In this document: positions 30,224-40,169 of the stretch, piece by piece | How positions within the stretch are numbered: position 1 is the stretch's first letter | How the letters are laid out: every line of letters begins with the position of its first letter | From: Enterobacter ludwigii | GTDB lineage: Bacteria > Pseudomonadota > Gammaproteobacteria > Enterobacterales > Enterobacteriaceae | NCBI GenBank assembly: GCA_900068845.1 | Contig: CEFQ01000001.1 | Location: 1-64,000 of the forward strand | Direction of reading: 5' to 3' | Length of the DNA stretch: 64,000 bases | The notes under the pieces: model-generated | What the model was told of the DNA's origin: nothing | Databases searched by the model: none | What the model saw: the letters and a program-made list of their open reading frames with translations, nothing else | Translations under genes and position numbers: made by a program

Positions 30224-30253
30224 ACAAAAAAGAACCGCCTATTGGCGGTTCTT
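30224..30253 (-). terminator. Rho-independent terminator after tsf
   Basis: On the minus strand AAGAACCGCC and GGCGGTTCTT pair perfectly around a 4-nt loop and end in a U run (TTTTTT). It lies directly after the tsf stop and probably attenuates read-through to pyrH. Confidence 0.9.
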
Positions 30254-30261
30254 TCGGACCA

Positions 30262-31113
30262 TTAAGACTGTTTGGACATTGCAGCAACTTCTGCTGCGAA
30301 GTCAGCGACAGCTTTCTCAATGCCTTCACCCACTTCGAAGCGGATGAAGTTGATGACGTCAGCGTTTTTCTCTTTCAACGCCTGGCCAACGGTTTTGCTT
30401 GGGTCGATAACGAAAGCCTGACCAGTCAGAGAAACTTCGCCGGTGAATTTCTTCATGCGGCCTTCAACCATTTTCTCTGCGATCTCTTTTGGCTTACCAG
30501 ACTGCATGGCGATGTCCAGCTGAACCTGGTACTCTTTATCAACCACGTCTGCAGATACGTCTTCTGGCTTAACAAATTCTGGCTTGCTTGCAGCGATGTG
30601 CATGGCAACTTGCTTGCTCAGCTCTTCGTTAGCACCGGTGGTAGAAACCACAACACCGATACGCGCGCCGTGCTGATAGCTGTTCAGCTCAGCACCTTCC
30701 AGGATAGCAACACGACGGATGTTGATGTTCTCACCGATTTTTGCAACCAGCGCTACGCGTTCTTCTTCGAACTGCGCTTTCAGAACTTCCACATCGGTAA
30801 CTTTGCCAGCAGCTGCTGCATCCAGAACCTTGTCAGCAAACGCCTGGAAACCGCCATCTTTAGCCACGAAGTCGGTCTGGCAGTTTACTTCCAGAATCAC
30901 GGCGAAGCCGTCAGCGATTTTGGTTTTAATCACGCCATCAGCAGCAACGTTGCCTGCTTTTTTAGCGGCTTTGATTGCGCCAGATTTGCGCATGTTCTCA
31001 ATCGCCAGCTCGATGTCGCCATTCGCTTCGGTCAGCGCTTTTTTGCAGTCCATCATGCCTGCGCCAGTACGCTCACGCAGTTCTTTTACCAATGCAGCGG
31101 TAATATCAGCCAT
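30262..31113 (-). CDS. tsf: Elongation factor Ts
   Basis: EF-Ts exchanges GDP on EF-Tu. The ATG at 31113 gives [27 protein letters not shown] and 283 residues, as in E. coli. The N-terminal UBA-like domain is followed by the core domain with QTDFVAKD, which inserts into EF-Tu. It follows rpsB, from which it is separated by an attenuator-like hairpin. Confidence 0.97.
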   Translation of the reverse strand: MADITAALVKELRERTGAGMMDCKKALTEANGDIELAIENMRKSGAIKAAKKAGNVAADGVIKTKIADGFAVILEVNCQTDFVAKDGGFQAFADKVLDAAAAGKVTDVEVLKAQFEEERVALVAKIGENINIRRVAILEGAELNSYQHGARIGVVVSTTGANEELSKQVAMHIAASKPEFVKPEDVSADVVDKEYQVQLDIAMQSGKPKEIAEKMVEGRMKKFTGEVSLTGQAFVIDPSKTVGQALKEKNADVINFIRFEVGEGIEKAVADFAAEVAAMSKQS

Positions 31114-31216
31114 TCCAGAATCCTCGATTCGTCTCTGTGTGCTCACACACTGTCAGAAACTTGTTGCGGAAAATTTACTCTGCCCCGCTCTCAGATGTGA
31201 GCGTGACAGACTTAGA

Positions 31217-31245
31217 TAAAATAAAGGGGCCTGAACGGCCCCCTT
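31217..31245 (-). terminator. Attenuator or terminator between rpsB and tsf
   Basis: On the minus strand AAGGGGGCC and GGCCCCTT form a stem with one bulge, followed by a T-rich run (TATTTTATC). The same position in E. coli carries a partial terminator that sets the rpsB:tsf ratio. Confidence 0.8.
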
Positions 31246-31293
31246 AACAGATAACATCTGATGTCTAAGGGCTCTTAAAAAGAGCGAACCTTA

Positions 31294-32130
<837 letters not shown>

Positions 32131-32182
32131 TTTATGCGTTTCCTGCCAGCCAAACGTCGGCGACAGAGAATCGTCGGCGCGC

Positions 32183-32212
32183 TTTATACCACAATGCGCA
32201 GGAATACGCCAA
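32183..32212 (-). promoter_or_regulatory. Candidate rpsB promoter
   Basis: On the minus strand TTGGCG (32212-32207) and TATAAA (32188-32183) have 18-bp spacing. The -10 is followed by a GC-rich discriminator (GCGCGCC) typical of stringently controlled ribosomal promoters. It lies about 170 bp before rpsB, upstream of the S2 leader. The 318-bp gap 32014-32331 therefore holds the leader, this promoter and the divergent map upstream region, including the short palindromic text GTCGAAAATTTCGAC (about 32300-32315). Confidence 0.6.
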
Positions 32213-32331
32213 TAGTAGTTAGCTTGAGCAGGCGCAGACAATCGCTATTTGGCAGCCCATTTGCTGGCTGCTAACATGACTGCCACAGAACTCATTATTG
32301 TCGAAAATTTCGACGATCGCGGATTAATTTA

Positions 32332-33126
32332 ATGGCCATTTCAATTAAAACCCCTGAAGAAATCGAAAAAATGCGCGTCGCGGGCCGTCTTGCCGCTGAA
32401 GTGCTGGAAATGATCGCACCGCACGTGGTGCCTGGCGTGACCACCGGTGAACTGGATCGTCTCTGCCACGAACACATCACGCAGAAGCAGCAGGCTATTT
32501 CCGCCTGTCTCGGCTATCACGGCTTCCCGAAATCGGTGTGTATTTCGGTGAATGAAGTGGTTTGTCACGGTATCCCAAGCGACGATCGCGTGTTGAAAGA
32601 CGGTGACGTGGTTAACGTCGACGTCACGGTGATCAAAGATGAATATCACGGCGACACCTCAAAAATGTTCATCGTCGGTAACGCAACCATTCAAGGCGAG
32701 CGCCTGTGTCGCGTTACTCAGGAAAGCCTGTATATCGCGTTGCGTCTGGTAAAACCGGGTATTCGTCTGCGTGAGTTGGGCCGTGCGATTCAGCAGTACG
32801 TCGAAGCTCAGGATTTCTCGGTGGTACGCGAGTATTGTGGTCACGGCATCGGTAAAGGTTTCCATGAAGAGCCGCAGGTCCTGCATTACGACGCGGATGA
32901 CAGCGGCGTGGTATTGCAAGCGGGCATGACTTTCACCATCGAACCGATGGTCAATGCCGGTGATTACCGCATCCGCACCATGAAGGATGGCTGGACCGTG
33001 AAAACCAAAGATCGCAGCTTGTCCGCGCAGTATGAGCATACTATTGTGGTGACAGAAAACGGCTGTGAGATTCTGACGCTGCGTGAAGATGACACCATTC
33101 CAGCGGTGCTCGAAAACGTCGCGTAA
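32332..33126 (+). CDS. map: Methionine aminopeptidase type I
   Basis: Map removes the N-terminal methionine from nascent proteins at the ribosome exit. At 264 residues it matches E. coli. The pita-bread fold ligands are visible: the His in CLGYHGFP near residue 79, the Asp pair in VNVDVTVIKDEYHGDTS (about 97-108), the His in YCGHGIGKGFHEEP (about 168-178), the Glu in FTIEPM and the C-terminal Glu in YEHTIVVTENG. It is divergent from rpsB, as in E. coli. Confidence 0.97.
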   Translation: MAISIKTPEEIEKMRVAGRLAAEVLEMIAPHVVPGVTTGELDRLCHEHITQKQQAISACLGYHGFPKSVCISVNEVVCHGIPSDDRVLKDGDVVNVDVTVIKDEYHGDTSKMFIVGNATIQGERLCRVTQESLYIALRLVKPGIRLRELGRAIQQYVEAQDFSVVREYCGHGIGKGFHEEPQVLHYDADDSGVVLQAGMTFTIEPMVNAGDYRIRTMKDGWTVKTKDRSLSAQYEHTIVVTENGCEILTLREDDTIPAVLENVA

Positions 33127-33145
33127 TCATCTTCCTGACAGTACC

Positions 33146-33172
33146 AGGCCGGCTTGTAGCTGGCCTTTTTTA
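33146..33172 (+). terminator. Rho-independent terminator after map
   Basis: AGGCCGGC and GCTGGCCT pair, with one G-U, around TTGTA and are followed by a T run. It separates map from glnD. Confidence 0.88.
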
Positions 33173-33196
33173 TGTGCGTAATGATGAGGCATGTTG

Positions 33197-35851
33197 ATGA
33201 GTGGTAGCGTGACCGAAGCAGTACACAAAGGCCTGACCGATTCCCCCGCCAGTTGGCCCGATGACGCCCTGACGCGCGACAAGCTCAAACAGTATCTTGA
33301 GCAATTCCAGCAACATCTGGGCATCGCATTTGATGCGGGCACCGATATCGAATCCCTGATCGATGCCCGCACGCTATTTATCGACCGCTTATTACGTCGT
33401 CTGTGGCGCTTCTTTGGTTTCGACCAGATGAAAGAGATCGCGCTGGTTGCCGTGGGTGGCTATGGTCGCGGCGAACTGCACCCGCTCTCCGATATTGATG
33501 TGCTGATCCTCAGCCGCCAGCCGCTGGACGACGCCGCCGCGCAGCGCACCAGCGAGCTGCTGACGTTGATGTGGGATCTGAAGCTGGAAGTGGGTCACAG
33601 CGTACGTACGCTGGAAGAGTGCTTGCTGGAAGGCTTATCCGATCTGACGGTAGCCACCAACCTGATCGAATCGCGCATGCTCACCGGCGATGTCGCGCTG
33701 TTTCTCGAACTGCAAAAGAACATCTTCAGCGATGGCTTCTGGCCATCGTCGCGCTTTTTCGCCGCCAAAATTGAAGAGCAGCAGGAGCGCCACCAGCGTT
33801 ATCACGGCACCAGCTACAACCTCGAACCGGATATCAAAAGCAGCCCTGGCGGCCTGCGTGACATTCACACGCTGCAATGGGTCGCGCGCCGCCACTTTGG
33901 CGCAACGACCATGGATGAGATGGTCGGTTTCGGCTTTATCACCGAAGCGGAGCGCAATGAAATTAACGAATGTCAGGAGTTTCTGTGGCGCATTCGCTTT
34001 GCGCTGCACTTAACGCTGCCGCGCTATGACAACCGCCTGCTGTTTGATCGCCAGCTGACCGTCGCCCAGCGCCTCAACTACCTGGGTGAAGTCAACGAGC
34101 CGGTTGAGCGCATGATGAAGGACTTCTACCGCGTCACGCGCCGCATCGGTGAACTCAATCAAATGCTGCTGCAGCTGTTCGATGAAGCGATTCTCGCACT
34201 GTCGACCACCGAAAAGCCGCGCAACATTGATGACGATTTCCAGATTCGCGGTGACCTGATCGACCTGCGCGATCTCACGCTGTTTGAGCGAGAGCCGCAA
34301 GCCATCCTGCGTATGTTCTACGTGATGGTGCGTAACGAAAACATCAAAGGCATTTACTCCACCACGCTGCGTCAGTTGCGCTATGCGCGCCGCCACCTGA
34401 AACAGCCGCTGTGCCAGATTCCGCAAGCGCGAGAAACTTTTATGGCGATTCTGCGTCATCCGGGTGCGGTAAAGCGCGCGCTGCTGCCGATGCATCGTCA
34501 CAGCGTGTTGTGGGCTTATACGCCACTGTGGGGCAATATCGTCGGTCAAATGCAGTTCGACCTCTTCCACGCTTACACAGTGGATGAACACACCATTCGC
34601 GTGCTGCAGAAGCTGGAAAGTTTTGCCGATGAAGCCACGCGCCCGATGCATCCGCTGTGCGTGGAACTTTGGCCGCGTCTGCCGCAGCCGGAACTGCTGT
34701 TGATGGCCGCGCTGTTGCACGATATCGCCAAAGGCCGCAACGGCGATCATTCGATTCTTGGCGCGCAAGATGCGCTGGATTTCGCCGAATTACACGGCCT
34801 GAATTCACGCGAAACGCAGCTGGTTGCCTGGCTGGTACGCCATCATTTATTGATGTCCGTGACCGCGCAGCGCCGCGACATTCAGGATCCCACCGTTATT
34901 CAGCAGTTCGCTGAGGTGATGCAGAACGAAAATCGCTTGCGCTATCTGGCCTGCCTGACGGTTTCCGATATCTGCGCCACCAATGAAAGCTTGTGGAATA
35001 GCTGGAAGCAAAGCCTGTTGCGCGAGCTGTTCTTCGCCACCGAAAAACAGTTACGACGCGGCATGGAAAATAGCCCGGATCTGCGCGAACGCGTGCGCCA
35101 TCACCGCCTGCAAGCGCTGGCGCTATTGCGTATGGAAAACCTCGACGAAGAGCGTTTGCACCATATCTGGAGCCGCTGCCGCGCCGACTATTTCCTGCGT
35201 CACACGCCGAATCAGCTCGCCTGGCACGCGCGTCATTTGATTCACCACGATCTCAATAAGCCGATGGTGCTGGTCAGCCCGCAGGCTACGCGCGGCGGCA
35301 CGGAGATCTTTATCTGGAGTCCGGATCGCCCACACCTGTTTGCGGCGGTGGCCGGCGAGTTAGATCGACGCAACCTCAGCGTGCATGATGCGCAGATCTT
35401 TACCAGCCGTGACGGCATGGCGATGGATACCTTTATTGTGCTGGAGCCGGATGGCAGCCCGCTGGCTGCCGATCGTCATCCGCTGATCATTCAGGCGCTG
35501 GAACAAGCCATCACGCAAAACGAATGGGTGCCGCCGCGTACGCGTCGCCAGTCAGCGCGTCTCAAGCATTTCAGTGTCGATACGGAAGTGAATTTCCTGC
35601 CGACACACACCGATCGCCGCAGTTATCTGGAATTGGTCGCGCTCGATCAGCCCGGCTTGCTGGCGCGCGTAGGTGAAGTGTTTGCCGATTTGGGCGTATC
35701 GCTGCACGGTGCGCGCATCAGTACGATTGGTGAGCGGGTTGAGGATCTTTTCATCCTGGCCGATAGCGAGCGGCGTGCGCTTGGCGTGGAAATGCGCAAT
35801 GTGTTGCAACAGAGGTTGACAGAGGCCCTTAATCCAACCGATAAACAGTGA
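33197..35851 (+). CDS. glnD: Bifunctional uridylyltransferase / uridylyl-removing enzyme GlnD
   Basis: GlnD senses glutamine and uridylylates or deuridylylates PII proteins (GlnB/GlnK), so it is the top of nitrogen control. The second of two in-frame ATGs (33197) has GAGG at 7-nt spacing; the first (33191) is too close to it. The ~884-residue protein shows the nucleotidyltransferase motif [15 protein letters not shown], the HD domain ([12 protein letters not shown]) and two C-terminal ACT domains ([11 protein letters not shown] and [16 protein letters not shown]). The N-terminal ~50 residues differ most from E. coli. Confidence 0.95.
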   Translation: MSGSVTEAVHKGLTDSPASWPDDALTRDKLKQYLEQFQQHLGIAFDAGTDIESLIDARTLFIDRLLRRLWRFFGFDQMKEIALVAVGGYGRGELHPLSDIDVLILSRQPLDDAAAQRTSELLTLMWDLKLEVGHSVRTLEECLLEGLSDLTVATNLIESRMLTGDVALFLELQKNIFSDGFWPSSRFFAAKIEEQQERHQRYHGTSYNLEPDIKSSPGGLRDIHTLQWVARRHFGATTMDEMVGFGFITEAERNEINECQEFLWRIRFALHLTLPRYDNRLLFDRQLTVAQRLNYLGEVNEPVERMMKDFYRVTRRIGELNQMLLQLFDEAILALSTTEKPRNIDDDFQIRGDLIDLRDLTLFEREPQAILRMFYVMVRNENIKGIYSTTLRQLRYARRHLKQPLCQIPQARETFMAILRHPGAVKRALLPMHRHSVLWAYTPLWGNIVGQMQFDLFHAYTVDEHTIRVLQKLESFADEATRPMHPLCVELWPRLPQPELLLMAALLHDIAKGRNGDHSILGAQDALDFAELHGLNSRETQLVAWLVRHHLLMSVTAQRRDIQDPTVIQQFAEVMQNENRLRYLACLTVSDICATNESLWNSWKQSLLRELFFATEKQLRRGMENSPDLRERVRHHRLQALALLRMENLDEERLHHIWSRCRADYFLRHTPNQLAWHARHLIHHDLNKPMVLVSPQATRGGTEIFIWSPDRPHLFAAVAGELDRRNLSVHDAQIFTSRDGMAMDTFIVLEPDGSPLAADRHPLIIQALEQAITQNEWVPPRTRRQSARLKHFSVDTEVNFLPTHTDRRSYLELVALDQPGLLARVGEVFADLGVSLHGARISTIGERVEDLFILADSERRALGVEMRNVLQQRLTEALNPTDKQ

Positions 35852-35860
35852 CCCGGCTTT

Positions 35861-35969
35861 CATCCTTCACGTTGCAGGTGCGTTGGCTCTCCTCGCTCAC
35901 CCCGATCACATACTGAGGTATGCTTCCGGGGATTTGCTGCGTCGCCGCCTTCCTGCATCATGAAGGATG
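35861..35969. repeat. ERIC-like intergenic repeat between glnD and dapD
   Basis: The element begins CATCCTTCA and ends TGAAGGATG, a perfect 9-bp terminal inverted repeat. It contains text typical of the ERIC/IRU family: GTTGCAGGTGCGTTGGCT, a CTCACCCC...CCGGGGAT central symmetry around ATACTGAGGTAT, and GCCGCCTTCCTGCA. The length is about 109 bp. It lies 9 nt after the glnD stop, so it would be transcribed as a long hairpin. Confidence 0.8.
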
Positions 35970-36038
35970 TTTGCCAGGTAATTTTACTATGTACGCGATC
36001 TGGCGTGCATTCCGCTATGACAGAATCAGGAAATAAAT

Positions 36039-36863
36039 ATGCAACAGTTACAGAGCGTTATCGAATCTGCCTTTGAGCGCCGCGCCGACATCACGCCATC
36101 TAGCGTAGACAGCGCGACCCGCGATGCTATCACCCAGGTTATTGGCCTGCTGGATAGCGGTGAACTGCGCGTGTCTGAAAAGATCAACGGTGAGTGGGTA
36201 ACGCATCAGTGGCTGAAGAAAGCTGTGCTGTTGTCGTTCCGTATCAACGACAACCAGGTAATGGAAGGTTCTGAAACCCGTTTCTACGATAAAGTGCCGA
36301 TGAAATTTGCTGGCTGGGATGAAGCGCGCTTCAAAAACGCCGGTTTCCGCGTTGTACCACCTGCTGCAGTGCGTCAGGGCGCATTCATCGCGCGTAATAC
36401 CGTGCTGATGCCTTCTTACGTCAACATCGGCGCTTATGTTGATGAAGGCACTATGGTGGATACCTGGGCGACCGTGGGATCTTGCGCGCAGATCGGTAAA
36501 AACGTCCACCTGTCAGGCGGCGTGGGCATCGGTGGCGTGCTGGAGCCGCTGCAGGCTAACCCAACCATCATTGAAGATAATTGCTTCATTGGTGCACGTT
36601 CAGAAATCGTTGAAGGCGTGATTGTTGAAGAAGGTTCAGTAATCTCCATGGGCGTTTACATCGGCCAGAGCACCAAAATCTTCGACCGCGAAACGGGCGA
36701 AGTGCATTATGGCCGCGTTCCAGCCGGTTCTGTCGTGGTTTCAGGAAACTTGCCTTCTAAAGATGGCAGCTACAGCCTGTACTGCGCGGTAATCGTGAAG
36801 AAGGTTGATGCTAAAACACTGAGCAAAACAGGTATTAACGAGCTGTTGCGTAGCATCGACTAA
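36039..36863 (+). CDS. dapD: 2,3,4,5-tetrahydropyridine-2,6-dicarboxylate N-succinyltransferase
   Basis: DapD succinylates tetrahydrodipicolinate in the lysine and meso-diaminopimelate pathway that feeds peptidoglycan. The 274-residue protein (E. coli length) has a helical N-terminal domain and a left-handed beta-helix (about residues 105-215) with [25 protein letters not shown] and [27 protein letters not shown] precedes the ATG. It follows glnD and an ERIC-like element. Confidence 0.97.
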   Translation: MQQLQSVIESAFERRADITPSSVDSATRDAITQVIGLLDSGELRVSEKINGEWVTHQWLKKAVLLSFRINDNQVMEGSETRFYDKVPMKFAGWDEARFKNAGFRVVPPAAVRQGAFIARNTVLMPSYVNIGAYVDEGTMVDTWATVGSCAQIGKNVHLSGGVGIGGVLEPLQANPTIIEDNCFIGARSEIVEGVIVEEGSVISMGVYIGQSTKIFDRETGEVHYGRVPAGSVVVSGNLPSKDGSYSLYCAVIVKKVDAKTLSKTGINELLRSID

Positions 36864-36889
36864 GCTTCTCCTGCCTTAAAATCTTCCTG

Positions 36890-36918
36890 ACGGGCCTGCT
36901 TACAGGCCCGTAATTATT
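36890..36918 (+). terminator. Terminator after dapD
   Basis: ACGGGCCTG and CAGGCCCGT pair perfectly around CTTA, followed by the T-rich AATTATTTG. It lies 27 nt after the dapD stop. The rest of the dapD-yaeH spacer (to 37156) shows no gene. Confidence 0.8.
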
Positions 36919-37156
36919 TGTTTACACGCCCGCCCGATTTACCTGTTTCGCGCCGCGAATTAACACGTGCGTTTATTTTTCAAACAGTTCATAATCCGCG
37001 CCAAGTTAACTCCGGTCGCGCACTGTTCATCCCGGTTTTTGTGTCTACAGTTGATTAAGTATGCCGTAAGCGTTCCGGTTGCCGCGTTTCTGCTGCATCC
37101 CGAATGATGATGATAGTCCTGCGCGCTCACCCACTCTTAGATGGAATATAAACGCT

Positions 37157-37549
37157 ATGTACGACAACCTGAAAAGCTTAGGTATCAGCAACCCTGACGA
37201 CATCGACCGTTACAGCCTGCGTCAGGAAGCAAACAACGACATTCTTAAAATTTACTTCCGCAAAGACAAAGGTGAATTCTTCGCCAAAAGCGTGAAATTC
37301 AAATACCCACGTCAGCGTAAAACCGTTGTCGCCGATCACACCAGCCAGGGTTACAAAGAAGTTCAGGAAATCAGCCCGAACCTGCGTTACGTGATTGATG
37401 AGCTGGACCAGATTTGCCAGCGCGACCAGGTTGAAGTGGATCTGAAGCGTAAAATTCTGGCGGATCTGCGCCATCTGGAAAGCGTGGTCTCTAACAAGAT
37501 CGCTGAGATCGAATCTGACCTCGATCAGCTGACCCGCAATAATCGTTAA
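37157..37549 (+). CDS. yaeH: YaeH family protein (UPF0325)
   Basis: This is a conserved enterobacterial protein of unknown molecular role. The ATG at 37157 gives [20 protein letters not shown] and 130 residues (E. coli YaeH 128); a longer reading from 37079 adds residues with no family support. The protein is highly charged and helical, with [23 protein letters not shown] in the middle and a probable C-terminal coiled coil (about residues 85-128). It has its own terminator. Confidence 0.92.
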   Translation: MYDNLKSLGISNPDDIDRYSLRQEANNDILKIYFRKDKGEFFAKSVKFKYPRQRKTVVADHTSQGYKEVQEISPNLRYVIDELDQICQRDQVEVDLKRKILADLRHLESVVSNKIAEIESDLDQLTRNNR

Positions 37550-37567
37550 TTTCCCGCTTTAGATGAG

Positions 37568-37592
37568 AGGCCAGCTAATGCTGGCCTTTTTT
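37568..37592 (+). terminator. Rho-independent terminator after yaeH
   Basis: AGGCCAGC and GCTGGCCT pair perfectly around TAAT and are followed by a run of T. It also reaches the stop of the convergent lyase gene. Confidence 0.92.
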
Positions 37593-38826
37593 ATGGCTGC
37601 TGATAAGGCAGCGAAAGCAGCCAGGTATCGCGCTGTGCCTGCAGCACCGCCCCACTTTGTTGATCTGTCCATCGCGTCTGCATTATCCACTGCTGATAAC
37701 GCGGCTGCTGCAGGCTGTTGTCAGCCATTGAAAGCAGCGGAATGATCCTTTGGCTCACCCGATCGCGGTTCTTCCACGGCCAGACTTTGTTGGCATCGCT
37801 ATAGGGCGCCATCGCGTCAAGCGCATCCAGCAACGAACCGTTTTGCTGCTTTGGCTGCTGGTTATGCCATAAATCTCCCAGCCCCGCTTTACTGGCAAGC
37901 TGCGCCAATGCGGTAAGAGCCTGCAGATTGAAGTAGCTGTAATGGAAGGATCGGGTGCGCGCCAGCTCGGCTGGTTGGCTGCCATCGGCACGAATTTGCA
38001 GCGCAAGTTTACTGCGTGCCAGCACCACCATCGCTTTTACCGTCTGGCGATCGCCCAAATACCACGCTATTCCCGCCACCTGCGTGCAATACCAACTGCC
38101 ATGATTATTCGCCGCCGCCGCTTCCTTGAGTGCTAGCGGATTGTGCCGCAGCCAGTGCAGATACTCGCTAAACCACTGCTGCATCGCCTGCTGATCTGCA
38201 GGCTGCCAGCCCGGCACGTTGCGAAGCAAGGTCAACGCATCCACTACGCGCGTGGCAAAATAGCGCCCATCCAGCACGCCATCATGGCGTCCAGCGGATC
38301 TTCCCGGAATGCCTTGCGCAAAATTGAGGTTGGGATGCATACGGCTGGCGGGATGGATAAACCAGTGACGCATCATCGCCAGCGCTTTATCGGCATAGCG
38401 TTGATCGCCAGAGAAATACCAGGCCAACGTTAGTGCCTGGAAATCGGCAGTAAAACGCGCCAGCCGCACGCCATCACTCTGACCGTTCTTACTGGTGGGA
38501 TTCACTTCGCCGTCGCGACGCTGCCACGGCAGGCCGTCGGCTTTGCTGGCATCCGGCCACCAATAGGCGCTTAGGCTCAAATAATCCTGCTTCGAACCGC
38601 TCGGCGGCAGCATGCCTTTATCTATGACGCTGGGATTGGGATGCTTCAGCGCGTTGTCTGCCTGCTGTTGCAGCTGATGCCAGGCTGCGACCGTCGGTGG
38701 CGCAGCGCGATGCTGCGTCAGCTGCTGCTTAACCCGCTGAAGATCGCTTAATGACAGAAAGGCCGGTTCGTTGGCCATACTTATTGCGCTGTACAGCCAC
38801 ACTAGCGCCATCCACAGTGTCTTCAT
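37591..38826 (-). CDS. Secreted alginate-lyase-family (PF05426-type) polysaccharide lyase
   Basis: The 411-residue protein has a signal peptide of about 18 residues (AISMA|NE) and the helical toroid sequence pattern of the alginate_lyase family. Characteristic segments are PPSGSKQDYLSLSAYWWPD (about residues 74-92), HPNLNFAQGIPGR (164-176), the active-site-like NNHGSW (240-245) and ELARTRSFHYSYFNL (287-301) with Arg and Tyr catalytic candidates. It is predicted to cleave a uronate polymer in the periplasm by beta-elimination; alginate, glucuronan and related polymers are all possible. Its ATG overlaps the cdaR stop (TAATG), so it is translationally coupled to the sugar-diacid regulator. E. 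coli K-12 has no such gene here. Confidence 0.85.
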   Translation of the reverse strand: MKTLWMALVWLYSAISMANEPAFLSLSDLQRVKQQLTQHRAAPPTVAAWHQLQQQADNALKHPNPSVIDKGMLPPSGSKQDYLSLSAYWWPDASKADGLPWQRRDGEVNPTSKNGQSDGVRLARFTADFQALTLAWYFSGDQRYADKALAMMRHWFIHPASRMHPNLNFAQGIPGRSAGRHDGVLDGRYFATRVVDALTLLRNVPGWQPADQQAMQQWFSEYLHWLRHNPLALKEAAAANNHGSWYCTQVAGIAWYLGDRQTVKAMVVLARSKLALQIRADGSQPAELARTRSFHYSYFNLQALTALAQLASKAGLGDLWHNQQPKQQNGSLLDALDAMAPYSDANKVWPWKNRDRVSQRIIPLLSMADNSLQQPRYQQWIMQTRWTDQQSGAVLQAQRDTWLLSLPYQQP

Positions 38827-39983
38827 TAACTCTGCTCATCCAGTTGTAGCGCCACATACAGCAGCAAACGATCGTCAAAGTTGCCCAGATCGAGTCCGGT
38901 AAGCTCGGAAATACGATTGAGTCGATACTCCAGCGTATTACGGTGAATAAACAACGCGCGTGCTGTCGCGCTGGGTTGCACGTTATGGCTGAACCACGCC
39001 ACCAGCGTGCGTCGCAGCAAGCCATTGTTATCCATGCTTTTTAGCTTTACCAATGGGCGCGCCAGTTCGTTGGCCTGCCAGCCGCCGCGTAAACTGTCGA
39101 GCAGTACCGGCAGCACCAGATCCTGATAAAAATAGCTGCGCTGTTCGGGCATGCGCTGCTTGCCCACCATCATAGTGGTGCGCGCGGTGCGGTACGAACG
39201 TGCGATGCTGCCAGGGCCGGTAAAGTAGTTGCCGAGCGCAATGCGCATCCGCACTTGCCCGCTCTCCTTCATACGTTGCAGCAGTTGATCAACGCGACGA
39301 CGATGATCGTCCTGATCGTAGCGCCCATGCGCATTCAGTGCCGGTTTTAGCACCACCATTTCAGTGAGTGAAACAATCGCAATCAGGTTGTCACGTTCTG
39401 GCGTGGTCAGCAGCGTTTGTAACTGCTGGAGTTCGGACATGGCGCTATCAACGCCGAGCTGACCGCTGTCAACTTCCACCACCGCAACCACACGTGGCTG
39501 ATTAAGATCGATACCGAGCCGCTGCGCCCATTCGCTCAGCGCTGGCGATAAGGTTTCGCTGCGCACCAGATTCAGCACCAGCTCTTCACGCAAACGGCTG
39601 TCCTGCGCCAGCATATGCAGCAAACGCGCCTGTTCCAGCATCATTTCGGCGGTCATACACACCAGCTCGCCGTAATGACGCAGCGTCGCCGGTTGACCGG
39701 TCAAACCGATAACGCCGACGATGTCGCCATCAATACGTAGCGGCAAATTGATGCCAGGACGCACGCCGTGCAGATGTTTTGCCACCGCTTCATCGATATC
39801 CACTACGCGGCCTTGAGACAGTACCAGCAGCGCCCCTTCGTGCAATTCGCCAATCCGCTCACGATCGCCACTGCCAATGATGCGGCCGCGCGCATCCATC
39901 ACGTTGACATTGCTATCAATAATTTGCATCGTGCGGGCAACAATATCCTGAGCCAGTCGCGCATCGAGATGATAAGTGGCCAT
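38826..39983 (-). CDS. cdaR: Sugar diacid utilization regulator CdaR
   Basis: CdaR activates glucarate, galactarate and glycerate catabolism genes in response to diacids. The ATG at 39983 gives 385 residues as in E. coli; the codon before it is only a TTG. The N-terminal diacid-recognition domain (AQDIVARTMQIIDSNVNVMDARGRIIGSGD) is followed by a GGDEF-like region and the PucR-type C-terminal helix-turn-helix (ALFIHRNTLEYRLNRISELTGLDL). None of the known target operons is in the window, but a polyuronate-lyase-like gene directly overlaps its 3' end. Confidence 0.95.
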   Translation of the reverse strand: MATYHLDARLAQDIVARTMQIIDSNVNVMDARGRIIGSGDRERIGELHEGALLVLSQGRVVDIDEAVAKHLHGVRPGINLPLRIDGDIVGVIGLTGQPATLRHYGELVCMTAEMMLEQARLLHMLAQDSRLREELVLNLVRSETLSPALSEWAQRLGIDLNQPRVVAVVEVDSGQLGVDSAMSELQQLQTLLTTPERDNLIAIVSLTEMVVLKPALNAHGRYDQDDHRRRVDQLLQRMKESGQVRMRIALGNYFTGPGSIARSYRTARTTMMVGKQRMPEQRSYFYQDLVLPVLLDSLRGGWQANELARPLVKLKSMDNNGLLRRTLVAWFSHNVQPSATARALFIHRNTLEYRLNRISELTGLDLGNFDDRLLLYVALQLDEQS

Positions 39984-40123
39984 CAATCACTCCGGAGAAA
40001 AGGACGAACCGACAGAATACGCATCCTTTTAAGGCGCTGACATTGTGCAACTGCACATAGCCAAGGGGATTATGCGGGATTTGCGGTAAGCGTCACATTC
40101 AGTACCGGACATTTGCACAGACA

Positions 40124-40149
40124 TAAAAAAGGCGAGCCAAAGCTCGCCT
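40124..40149 (-). terminator. Rho-independent terminator after degP
   Basis: On the minus strand AGGCGAGC and GCTCGCCT pair around a short loop and are followed by a U run (TTTTTT). It lies about 20 nt past the degP stop. Confidence 0.9.
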
Positions 40150-40169
40150 ATTATCAATAACCTGGAAAC

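Noticed and set aside
30077..30265. 62-codon plus-strand frame between pyrH and tsf
   Set aside because: It runs through the pyrH start region and the tsf terminator; no supporting features.
34010..34768. 252-codon frame opposite glnD
   Set aside because: Antisense shadow; GlnD motifs on the other strand explain the sequence.
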